From Plazaster borealis (Eukaryota > Echinodermata > Asteroidea > Forcipulatida > Labidiasteridae): 64,000 bases of DNA. The notes under the pieces were generated by a model. It saw only the letters and a list, made by a program, of their open reading frames with translations. It did no database searches and was not told the DNA's origin. Numbering within the stretch: the stretch's first letter is position 1; every line of letters begins with the position of its first letter. Both the position numbers and the translations under genes were made by a program. Positions 23,401-35,400 of this stretch are shown here, in pieces. Location: the NCBI GenBank assembly GCA_021014325.1, contig JAJGQC010000670.1, forward strand, positions 202,063-266,062, in the 5' to 3' direction.

Positions 23401-26400
23401 GTTGAGGGAGCGGTTCCTGGGGGGGCACGTAGAAGTCGGGCAAGTGCTGTTGCTGTGGGGGTGGTTCGGAGACGGGTAGGAGGTGTCTCCGGTTGCGTCG
23501 GTACAGCTTGCCTTGGGTACTGACGATATAGGATCGGGGTCGCGGAGTGCTTCTTGACAATGCCAAGCTGATCGTGCCCTTTGGGTGTTTGGAGGCGGAC
23601 AACTTGTCCTGGGTTCAGTGGTCGGAGGGGCTTAGCAAATTTGTCGTATGAAGACTTCTGCTGCTGGTGGCGCTTACGTAACTGAGCTGTGACGCGTGTG
23701 TTGACGTTGGGTTTGAGGAGGGGCGTCGAGGTGGGGACGGTCGTTCAAGACGCCGTGACATGAGACGTTGGGAAGGTGAACCAAGCTGGGGGTCGGTTGG
23801 GACGTTGCGAATGTTCAGCAAGTTCCGGTAAAGGTCGGATCCTTCGCGTTTTGTCTTTTCCAGGAGTAGTTTGGCGCGCTTGACGGAGCTTTCTGCGAGT
23901 CCATTGGACTGAGGGTAATAGGGACTACTTGTGGTATGTTGGAAGCCCCATGACTGTGCAAACTGTTTGAAGGCAAAGCAATCAAATTGTCGTGCGTTGT
24001 CGCTGGTGACAATGCGGGGGATCCCATGGATGGAAAATTGTCTCTTGAGTACCTCAATAACTGTGGAGGCACAGGTGTCGTCGAGCGAGGCAAAATCAAA
24101 CCAGCCGGAGTATGAGTCGCCAAGGGCTAGGTAATCCATGCCGTTCCATTGGAAAAGGTCGACACCGATATGTTCCCAGGGGAGATTTGGTGGTGGGTAG
24201 CTTTTCAATGGTTCTTTCTGTTGGTGTGCTTTGGTAGCGTTGCAAACTGTGCATTCCGAGACGGACTGTTCGATATCCATGCACATTGATGGCCAGTAAA
24301 CTATATCTCTGGCTCTGCGTTTGGTAGCTTCGATACCTGGGTGACCTTCATGCAACAGTTGAGTGTATTCCGTGCAGGCGACTTGGGAATGATGGCCTTT
24401 TGTCCCTTCAGAATGATGCCGCGTTCGAGGGTCAGTTCTTCTCTGAATGGGAAGTAGGCGAGCATCCGGAGGGGCGTTGTTGACGTGTGAAGGCCATCCG
24501 CGACTGATGACATCAGTTAGTTGTTGCATGGTGGAGTCGCGGGCAGTTGCTGCTTTGAGCTGTGCGAGTCGTGTATCGGAGATTGGTAGGAGGGTCATGA
24601 CTTCCAGGTCGAGGTTGTCGTTATCAGTGGTTGTCAATGGAGCGCGTGATAAAGTGTCTGCGATGAAAAGTTCTTTCCCTTTTTGTACACAAGGGTGATG
24701 TTATATTTCTGCAAGCGAAGAAGCATGCGTTGGAGCCGGGCAGGGCGCTAAGCAGGGCTTCTTGACAATAGTGACCAATGGCTGGTGATCAGTTTCAACG
24801 ATAATGTCTTTACCGTAGATGTAGTCATGGAACTTGGTGCAGGCGAACACGACAGCAAGCAGTTCTTTCTCGATCTGTGCATACCGTTGTTCGGTGTCGG
24901 TCATAGTGCGTGAGGCGTACGCTATGGGGTCGCCCTCTTGCATGCAAGCTGCACCAAGGCCAAACTTTGAGGCATCGCATGTCACTGTGATTGGTTTCTT
25001 GACGTCGAAGTACTTGAGTGTCGGTGCGTGAGCGATCTTGTCCTTGATTTCCAAGAACACTGCGTTGTGACGGTCTAACCAGCACCAGTGGACGTCGTTA
25101 TGTGTGAGCTCGCGTAGTGGGGCTGCTAAGTCGCTTAGATTCGGTATGAACTTGGCCAGGTATGTCACCATGCCAAGAAAGCGTTGTAGGGCAGTGACGT
25201 CCTCAGGTGGGGGCATGTCGGTAATAGCACTGACTTTTGCCGGATCGGGTCGAAGGCCAGTGGCGGTGAATACGTGACCGACGTATGATACTTGTGCGAG
25301 ACCGAATCGGCACTGTGTGGGGTTGAGACGCATGTTGACTTTGCGAATCCGATTAAGGACAGCTTGGAGGTTTCGATCATGTTCTTCTTTGGTACGTCCA
25401 CCAACTAGTATGTCGTCTACGATGATGGAGCATGGCAGATCAGCGAATAATTGTTCCATGGTCCTCTGGTATACATCAGAGGCAGAACAAATACCATAGG
25501 GCATACGGAGGAACCGGTACCTGCCGTGTGGCGTGCTGAAAGTAGTTAGCAATGATGACTGATAATCGAGGGGGATCTGCCAGAAGGAACATTTAGCGTC
25601 TAGCACTGAGAAAACAGTGGCACCATCCATCTGTGCCGCAACTTCCTCTACTGTTCGTGTAGGGTGGTGCGGGCGCTTTAGAGCTTGGTTAAGGTCGCGA
25701 GGGTCGATGCATAAGCGAATCTCTTCGGTGTTTTTCTTATGAGTTGCGACCATGGAGGACACCCAGTCTGTTGGTTCCGAGACCGGAGTGATTACACCGA
25801 GGGTAGTCATGCGTTTTAGTTCGGACTTGACCTTGTCTTGCATTGCTGCTGGAATGCGTCGTGGTTGAGAACGACTGGTGTGTCGTTAGGGTCGATGGTC
25901 ATGGAGTAGATGACAGGTAGTGACCCGAGGAGCCGTCAAACAGGTCTTTGTTGTCTGTAAAGATCTGTGTAGATTTTGAGTCGGTTGCGACGTGATACAC
26001 GATGTTGTTGTTAACTGACAGCAGGCCTAGTCGAAGGCAATCGGTCAATCCAAGGATTGCTTTCACTCGCGAGTCTACGATGTGAAAGTCAATCATATGG
26101 TGTGTTTGTGATGACTCGATGTTGCATGGCAGTGTGGCTTGGCCGATTGTCTTGAGCTCATTCTCCATATGCTACCAGTGTAGTAGGCTTATTATTGTCA
26201 ATGGATTTCGGTGGTGCGATAACATTGTAGATCTGCATCGGTAGTACGTTACAACGTGCACCTGTGTCGAGTTGGATGGGAACGTGTGTGCCATTCACTA
26301 TGAGTGTGGCGTGGATGTCGTGTTTTAAGTTCAAGTTGGTGTGGTCCAGAGCTCGAATGTGGAATAGTTCTTGCTCATCTGCGATTGAGGCTTCCTCCTC

Positions 26401-29400
26401 CGAGTAAGATTCGGGTTAACGGTGTGAATACGGCGGCTGCCTCGGCAGTAATCACCGTAATGATTCAGTTTGTTACACTTGCGACAGGTTTTGCCGTAGG
26501 CGGGGCATTCTCTGCGCTTGTGAAAGGTTCCACAATTTCCACAAGGTCGTCTGGGCCTTTGATCTTGTTGCTGTGTTGGTTTGGTACCATGTGATTGTTG
26601 ACGATGATTGGACTGACCTGTGTTTGACCGTTGAGCTTGTTTCTTTCGAAAAGCGTTGATGCTGGGACTGGATTCTGTGGTGGCACTGGCTGTCAGCATT
26701 TTAGCCTGGTCACCTGCAAGCTGCATAGATTGTGCAAGTTCTACTGTGCGTTTGAGGTCGAGTTTATCCTCTGGTTGGGAGAGCAGGGATTTCTGGATCC
26801 GTTCATCCTGCACACCACAAACCAGCCGATCTCTCAGCATCTCATCAAGCTTTTGTCCGTAGTTGCAGTCACTGGCGAGTGCACGCAGGGCTGCTAGATA
26901 GTCAGCAATCGTTTCACCGGACCGTCGGTATCGGCTGTTGAACTGGAAACGGGCGATAATGCTAGACTTTGTAGGCTTAAAATGCTTCTCCAATGTGTCT
27001 ACCAGCTCGATGTACGTAGCTTGGTTTGGTTTCTTTGGAGCAAGAAGATCGCTGATAAGCTTGTACGTCTGTGATCCAACGACGGAGTTTAGGATTGCCC
27101 GTTTTCGTGTGGAGTCCGTTATGTTGTTGGCCGTAAAATATTCGCCAAGGCGGTCGGTGTACATCAACCACGTTTCCTTTTTGATGAAAAACTCACCGAT
27201 AGATCCAAAAGTGGCCATTGTGGGTTACTCTGACACCATGTAAGAAGATACAACTTCGTATGTTATAGGTTATAAGTCGAGCTTTATTCTAGATCATGAG
27301 AATCGACTGTTACATGCGGGCGGCCATGTTATAAGGTGATACAATGCATTATGGGAAGTAAACATTAGACTTGAGTCAGTCTGCTTATGGCATACTGCTA
27401 CAGTAAGCACAGAATTCCGCGGTAAGCAGAGGCATGAAATTGGACCCGGGTGGTTTGGGTCAGTAGACCAATCCATTTAGCATTTACCCTCAATGTTTTG
27501 ACTGTGTGTCAATTTTTTTTTAAATCCCATCACAAAATACATACAAGCTGCCGCCGTTAGGGTAGCTGCACTCCACATTTTATGTGTAGCGCACTGATGC
27601 GCTGGCTCAATAAACGAGAGGTGGAGACACATGTATCCATCCATCTGACTTTATCTAGGCTCTCTTCTCTTGTCTGGGTGCTGCTGGCTGGGCCTGCACG
27701 TGGTATTTTGGGATGCTTATGGTATTTTGGGGTTCATTATCTACTTTTTGACATTTTTCTAGCTCGGAGGAACTGACCAGCTTGGTAACCTGATGACAGG
27801 TCATGACCTTGTGAAGAGGGTCACTGGAAAGGATGTCTATGGTAAGGTCATCTTGTTTTTGACCTTTCAAGCTAGTAATTGGGATTGGGGTGGGGTGAAT
27901 TAGGCGTATCCCTACCGACCCTAAAAATATGGCCTACCCTGTATACATTTTTTTTTTCAAGGGGATAAATTTAATAATTAAAGTCTATAGAAATCAGTTA
28001 TAAAAATGTTTGAAACCATTTTTGACCGTTTCTCTTCAATTGTATGGCGATAGCGTCCATGGAACTTTGGAGTGCACAGTGTTTTGCACAACATGCAGTT
28101 TATGCCTATAAAAATTATATCATTTTGTTGGGAAAGTAAAATGTAGCCATGAAATATATGAAAGTAAAATAAATTTTATCAAATCAACAAGGAAAACCAG
28201 AGAATAAGACTTGACCTCCATTTCAGGTTACTTGTAAACAATTAAGAATTTTATTTTAATATTACCAAATCGTGTATCATAATTTTAAATTTTGTTTGTA
28301 TCATATTCATTTGTTATTTATCAATAAAGGTATTGCAATCCCATTGGTGACCAGTTCAACCGGTAATAAATTGGGCAAAACTGCCGGCAATGCAGTATGG
28401 GTTAATGAGGACAAGACGTCGCCCTTTGACCTCTACCAGGTTAGTGTCTGGGGCCATTTCTGAGCCAATGGCTTTCAGTTATGTCTATCTTGTCAGAAAG
28501 TCATTGCGTCACACGCGAGTGTATCTGCTGCACGCATGAAGTTTTCACTAATTCCAACTCCAAAGCTGGCATATATATTGAATAATGAGCAGTGGCAGCC
28601 ATGTTGAAAATTTTGAAATAGCACTCTGCAATAATGCTAAAAATAGAAGCTCGGTATCCGGATCTCGGTCAACGTGTTGAAATTCACTAATGTACCACTG
28701 CGGTCTGGCACGCCGATGCAGTGATTCCATGAAAGCTAGGTGGTGGAATGTTTGTCTGACATATGAGTATTTTGAGCTTAAGTGACATTAGTGCGGAGTG
28801 CTTTTGCTTGTTATTCTACCTATATTTTTCAAAGGACAAATCTGCGATGGCCCTAAATTGCAATACATCTTTCTCATGACATACTCTGACTGTGTGCTGT
28901 ACTATCCGGAATACTGTATGTCAGAGAATTTCCTCTTAAAAATACAGACAGTAAAATTAGAATTTTTCTTTCTTTAAAGGGATATTTAGGGATATTTAGT
29001 TGCCTATGATGCGCTCCATTATGCTAACCTAGACATGAAAAAGTTACGTTGCATGACAAAAGAGTATTTCACACGCTCGTTCAAGTCCACGAAAATTACA
29101 TGCATCTAGTACTGCCCAATATTATTAAATGGGAAATAAAAACAATAGGACTTCTTGCATTACATTTTTTTTATAATATTGACTGTCTGATTTATTTGTA
29201 GTATTTTGTGCGGCTTCCGGATGCTGACATGGAAAGATACCTGAAGTTGTTCACCTTCTTACCCCTAAATGAAATCGATGACGTTGTCACCAAACACAAG
29301 GTAGGAACTAACAACTGACACTCTCTACAATGGACCTTATGCATTGACGTCATCACTCCGCCATCTTAGAGGTAAAACGATGATGAAACAATGGACATTG

Positions 29401-32400
29401 CACAGCTATGTGCGCAGTGCACAGGATCAATCAATGAGTTACCTTTGTTTTACCTCTAGCCGGGGGCGCGCTACTAAAATGATGTCACATGCATAAGGTC
29501 TATTTTCAGTCAATAGAACTTCATCATGGTATCATGCGGTTAACTTGTGTTGTTTTTGTTTCAAGGTTTTTTTTCCATTCAGAGTCCTATTTCATAAAGC
29601 TGTTAACACTTTCAGCTCCAATTGTTTTCCATACGTGAGACTGATAAATGAACTACATACAATGATATCGGCATGTCATGGCCGAGCAGATAAGAGCACC
29701 GGATTCAAGCTCTGGTGTTGCTGATCAGCAGAGTGTGGGTTTGAGTCCCGGTCGTGACACTTGTGTCCTTAAGCAAGACACTTAACCATTATTGAGTCGT
29801 TGGTCCCGTGTGTTGTGTATTGCACGTAAAAGAACCCAGTGCACTTATCGTTAAAAGCAGGGGTTCGCCCGGTGTTCCTGGTTTGATTGGCTGCATATTG
29901 CGCCACAGCACCCTGAAAACCATTATATGGTGCTATGTAAAGGAAAACAGTCTCATACTTCAAAACGTAGCTCCACATACCTTGCAGGAAAATACTGAAT
30001 GTTGAAGCGCCTTGAGCGTCTCTGAGTGTGGATTTGAGCGCTATATAAGAAGCCACTATTATTTTTGTTATTGATATTGTTATTGTTATATTCACTTTCT
30101 CCAGAAGACACCTAAGAATCGCAAAGCCCAAGAGAAACTAGCCGAACAGGTTCTGCTGCTGGTGCATGGAGGTAAAGAAATATTTGGCTTTGCAATAAAA
30201 ATGGATATTGATTCAAAATAGTGTAATGAACATTCTTTGTGTTGCATTCCAAGCTCCTTTTGTTATAGTGTTTACATACATGTGCTGGCTCTGTTCTGGC
30301 CTGCAATGAATGTGGATTGTTGTGCCAGATGGGGTGGTCAGTTATGTTATTTATTCAACCATTCCCTTGCCAGCCACCATTGGCCTGCAAGGAATGTATT
30401 CACATTGTTGGTATCATTATTTCCTCTCAATTGAGATTTAATGAATACTAGTACATTTCAATAACAAAGAGTTTCCTATTGGGTATAAAACCAAGGCACT
30501 AAACCTAGGTGTGGCATTCTAGAACTGTGGCTTGGGACATCAGGGTGGTCGGACGTCGGACGTCGGACAGCTGCTATATTTTCTATGTATAAACTGAAGG
30601 CTCTCGGTACAAAAGTACTAGCACAGATAGTGGTCAGCCTACATGTATTTATTTTTGTATAATTTATTATCTTCATGTCGTCCGGCCTGGTTCATAATGT
30701 TAAGGTAATGTTGTATTTATTTATTTATCTATTTATTAATTGAGGAGTGTCCTAAGATTTCCTCAACCCAGCCAGTTGCCATTTTTTGCTTTGTTAATTG
30801 ACTTTATAATATGTATTTTGTTCATGTCCCCTTTGGGGGAGAATTACAAGATGAGCGAGTATCTGCATTTCTGTTTCCATTTTGGAGTTATTATTTTGTC
30901 TCTGCGCTTAGCAAGTATTTCCCCTCCCCTTTCTGGTGGATGCAGGGGGCGATCTGTTACAATATATGCTACTTTTTGTGTGTTCTTTACCATCTTGAAT
31001 GTGCAATTTGTAGCCTTAATTGTTTTGTCTATAATATAATATCTATTTTATTGTGATTTTATGACTTATAAAGCTGTACATATATTTCCATGTTTTTGAC
31101 AGTTGTTTTTGCTTTTTATTGTTGTCTTTGTTTTATTCTGCTGTGTGGTCAAGGGTCCCCTTAAGTGGGCCTGCGTGCCTGTTTGGGGTTTCCCTTTTGC
31201 ACCACGTTGTATTTGATGTTTGTGCATAAGAGTTATAAACTAAACTTTATAAAGCATCGGAATGAAGGGGCAACAGAAATGTCTGGTACAAGGACTTGCT
31301 TAGTCACAAGTGAATGCTTAAATTTAAATTCCTCAGACTAGAGACAGTTGTTACGACACATGGTTTGGGGCAAGCTTTTGCGTAGTTACATAAGAAACGA
31401 TGAACACCCCTACACAATGTTGAATAAATATGTATGGCACAATGGTACCATGCTTTGCCCATGTGGAGGTTGCTATACAAAAGCCTTCACCGCACCATAA
31501 TCACTTGTGACCAATCAAGTCATTGTGCCAGACATTGTTCAAAATATAACTCGCAGATGGCTTAATAACTCAATTCTCTAATCAGTAAGCTCAAAAAAGT
31601 AACAAGCAATTAAATCATCGCCGTTCTTACGAAGCAAAGATTGACTCCCAGCCAAAAATACATGTTTTAGAAAAACTATTTGTCAAACTTTTGTGTAGGA
31701 CACTACTTAGGCCTAACAACAAAGTGTTATGTTTGCATAACGGGCCAGAAAAAATAGGGTAGGTAGGTCAGGATTTTTTAATTATTTATACATCTATATT
31801 TTTTCTTCAAATAGTTAAACGACACTTGTGAATTCCAGTTAACTGTTTAACTGTTTATACCGTTCCAATCAAACCTTGAAGCCACAAGCCAGCGGATGTC
31901 AACACATTTTCCAGGTTTAATAGAACACTATACCCACTCTTAAGGGTCACAGAACCAGGTCATAAAACCACAAAGACATTTGATTGAAGTAAGAGTATTA
32001 CAAACTGAAACAATGTTTAACAAACTGCAGAGGAATAAGATAAGACGTAATTGGGTCTCAATAGTAGGAGGGTCAATCATTCTCCCAGGGCTGGAGAGTG
32101 TCTGGGGCTGCGTTAAATAAAGAAAAGGATGTCAGGTTGTTTTTTTACTGTCGGCTTCGTTTGTGGTAGGAAAGTTGTTTTTTTAATCATTGACAAAACT
32201 TCAGCTTGGGGAAAACAAGTTGAAAACAAAAATATATATATCCATGGTCGGCCGTATTTTTAGGGTAGGTCGGGTTACGCCAACATAATTTTTTTTTTTT
32301 AGGCCTTATTAGATTTTGTTTTAAAGTTTACTATCAAATTGAAGCTGAATTCTTCAGTCATACAGAACTGTCAGAGTTTATTCAGTCTCATTACTGTTTT

Positions 32401-35400
32401 TACGAGTTATTAATTCCTAAACACGTTTGTCACTTAAAAAAATAATAATAATAATAATAGATCTGGCCACAGAGTGCCTTGTACGCACAAACCAATCAAA
32501 CATCTTACCATCTTAAAAGCCATTTAGATTGTGTTTAATTTGTTTGTTGTGGCGGTTATTTTTATATAGAGAGTGGTTTAGACAAAGCTATTCGGCAGAC
32601 TGACGCCCTGTACAGCACCGACCCACAGAGCTTGGAGCAGCTGAGTGAGACAGAGATTACCGAGTTGTTCCCAGGAGCCTCAATCACCAGTGTACTCCTG
32701 GAGCCTGGATACAGTGTGGGGCAGTTGCTGGATAGGCTCAAGTGTCTACCACAAGGATGTGAGTAGTCAGGGAACTAGATATAGTCGAAAGATCTTCGGC
32801 GGCATCTTTGGGGTAAAATGGGAAACTTTAGAACACTACTTGGCAGCAGACATATTTATAGGAATTTCCTATCGTTTAAGAAGTTTGAGCGTATTTATTA
32901 TTTGTTTTTCTCTGAAGGAATTTTGACAGAAGTTGTTGTTTCAAAAATAAAACAATTTTTTGTTGCATATGACACGGACAATGCACAAAATACATGTATC
33001 ATGCAACATTTTTGCGGCTGATGGACGTGAGATAATGTCGGGATCCGACAATAACTCATTTTTAGTTTTTAAATCGACTACCACTTGCCATTGGTGAATT
33101 TTTTTCATGCAAAATCTTAAATGAAAGCTTATAACTTTGTCAAATCTATAAAAGCTATTACAAATTTGAATCTGAATTTTCGGATCAAATGGATATACCA
33201 GGTAAATCTGTTGCCTCATAAAACCCTAAAAAGTCAACCGAAATTTGGGTGAATGCATCATCTCTACCTGTTTTAAACGATGTCCATTGAAACTATACTT
33301 GTGTTATGTGACGGCAAGAAATATTGGCATGGTAACTGTGTGTTGTGTTTACGAAAAGGTTCACACAACCCTTAAGACCAATCCATGAAGCCATGGCTAC
33401 CAAAGCAACTGCCTAGCAACGCATGTGGTGCTTGATATGTGGCATGGTGTACCTTCCCCCCCCCCCTTTTGTGTCTTCATATGGTCATCAGGGTGTGGGT
33501 TCGAATCCCGGTCATGACACCTGTTTCCATGAGCAAGACACTTGACTATAATTGCTTCTCATCACCCAGGGGTAAACAGATAAAAATGACAGCAGATTTT
33601 GGGGTGAACAAAGAACCTGCGACCTCCAGATTAACCTACTGGCGCTCTACCAACTGAGCTATCTAGCCCAAGTGTTGGCAGTCGCCCTAGAAAGTTACTT
33701 GTCCAGCTTTTGTTGAACTTTTCGGCAAGCAGTCACAGTTGTGGTTGGTCAATGAAGAAGGGACTGAGCTTATTGAATCGGCTTTTTCTGTTTTAATATA
33801 CATAAGAGCAACTGTGTACAATAGCCAATCAGAAATTGACCAATGATGTTATCTGGTTGGCCAATCACCTGGTACACTGCAGTTCAGAGTAGAAAAGTAA
33901 CTAGCTAGTATACATGAAATACATGAAATACATGAAATACATGAAATACATGAATGAGCTTATTGAACTGTCCATTGTCTATTATTCTTTGTTTTGTCTA
34001 TCCAATGTAGGAAAAGTACCAAAGCTAACATTGCTTCTTTATTTGCCAACATGCTGACCTTTATTGATAAAATTAATGCTATGTATAGTATTAAGCCTAT
34101 TTTCATATGTATTGCTTTATTGTGTAGGCCTATAATGTTGAGTATTGCTGTACAACAATGTGAATACGGCATGTTGTTGTGTAAAAATGTTTGTCCATCT
34201 ATCTATCTAAGTCTATTGATTTATTTTCCATTTATAGATCGTGGAGACAAAATTTTACAAGCTGGCGGTGTGTATATTAACCACAGAAGGGTGACGAGGG
34301 CAGACCAGGTTCTAATCAATGGAGAACATATACTTGACAATAATCTCACTCTCGTTAGGATAGGTAAGTCCTCTACATCTCATACACCAATCAATCAAGA
34401 GGGGGCCATACGGCATCTCGAGCCTGCCCATTAATCGTGGTCCAGATGACCCGGTCCAGCATGCAAGTATATGCAGCTCCTCAGTGCTGGCCAAGCCGGT
34501 GTCCCGTTTTAGAATGTCCACAAAGAGACATCTTCACATTTTCTCCAGCGTGAGGCTGTGCCCCATGTGGGCTCCCAGAGAACGGTTTGGGCTAAGCTCA
34601 GCACACTCACCAACGAAAAGCAAACCATTCCCATTGGCTACGCTTGACACCAAGCATGGCTCAAATTTGAGGGGAAAATCCACAACACCACAGGGCTTGA
34701 AGCTCAATATGTTTACTTGACTAGAGTTTTTTTACAAGACCATAATCAAAATGAGCAAGTTGTAGTATTGATCACTGGTGTCAGTAGAGTGCCCGCTTCA
34801 TTTGATAGCATCAAATTTACTCTGACATTTTTGCAAAAATGGAAAATAATATTTTTAAAAGATGATTTTTTTTTCTAAAGAAAAACATGGGTATTTGAAT
34901 TTTTTCTTCTTACAAATTTAACAAAACAAATTCAAGAATTAGCAAAGCAAAAAAAACCCAGTTAGATCAGGGAACAAATTAATTGTTTTGAAAACGGCAT
35001 CCAATTTTATCATGGGTCCCTCTTCCTCCATGATCTGATACACAAAGGCAGAAGAAAAGTAATAGAATAAACATCTAAACTGCAATGAATAACCTTCATC
35101 TAGAATTTATTATTATTTTTGTTATTATTATTTAAGTTGAACACATCATCAATACAAAATTTGTATGTATTTTCGAAACGGCGTACTGGAATACCAGGCT
35201 TCCAGTTTTGTTAGGGCCTGAATGCCATGAAACCTTCATTTCGCAAAGACCCTAAACTGTGTATTTTTGAAATGGTGCACTGGAATTACCAGGCTTCCAA
35301 GTTTTTTCCCAAGCCTGAACCGTTTCATTTAAGGGGTACTTTTTATCATAATGTTTTACCTTTTGTGGTGTGTAGTTTTGATTATTGGCTGGTCCAGTTT

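Larger units (their letters stand above)
22686..27402 (-). mobile_element. Ty3/gypsy LTR retrotransposon, 4,717 bp, antisense in YARS2 intron 5
   Basis: The element is bounded by two 164 bp LTRs that look identical and flanked by the 5 bp duplication GTAAG (22,681-22,685 and 27,403-27,407). On the minus strand the order is LTR, primer-binding site, gag, protease, reverse transcriptase/RNase H, integrase, C-terminal tail, polypurine tract, LTR. This PR-RT-RH-IN order and the zinc-knuckle gag are typical of Ty3/gypsy. Several frameshifts interrupt pol. Identical short LTRs imply recent insertion, which sits oddly with that many breaks. Confidence 0.92.
22612..27452. mobile_element. GGCTCTGCTTACG-type MITE split by an LTR retrotransposon
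   Basis: The left half (22,612-22,685, CACGGCTCTGCTTACC...) and the right half (27,403-27,452, ...GGTAAGCAGAGGCATGAAAT) form one palindromic MITE once the LTR element and one copy of GTAAG are removed. This gives a relative order: MITE first, retroelement later. Confidence 0.75.

Noticed and set aside
22686..27402. Endogenous retrovirus with an envelope gene
   Set aside because: No frame lies between integrase tail and 3' LTR that could encode an envelope; gag-pol only, so an LTR retrotransposon.
30740..31056. Hydrophobic small frames in YARS2 intron 9
   Set aside because: T-rich sequence gives hydrophobic residues by chance; no start context or family.
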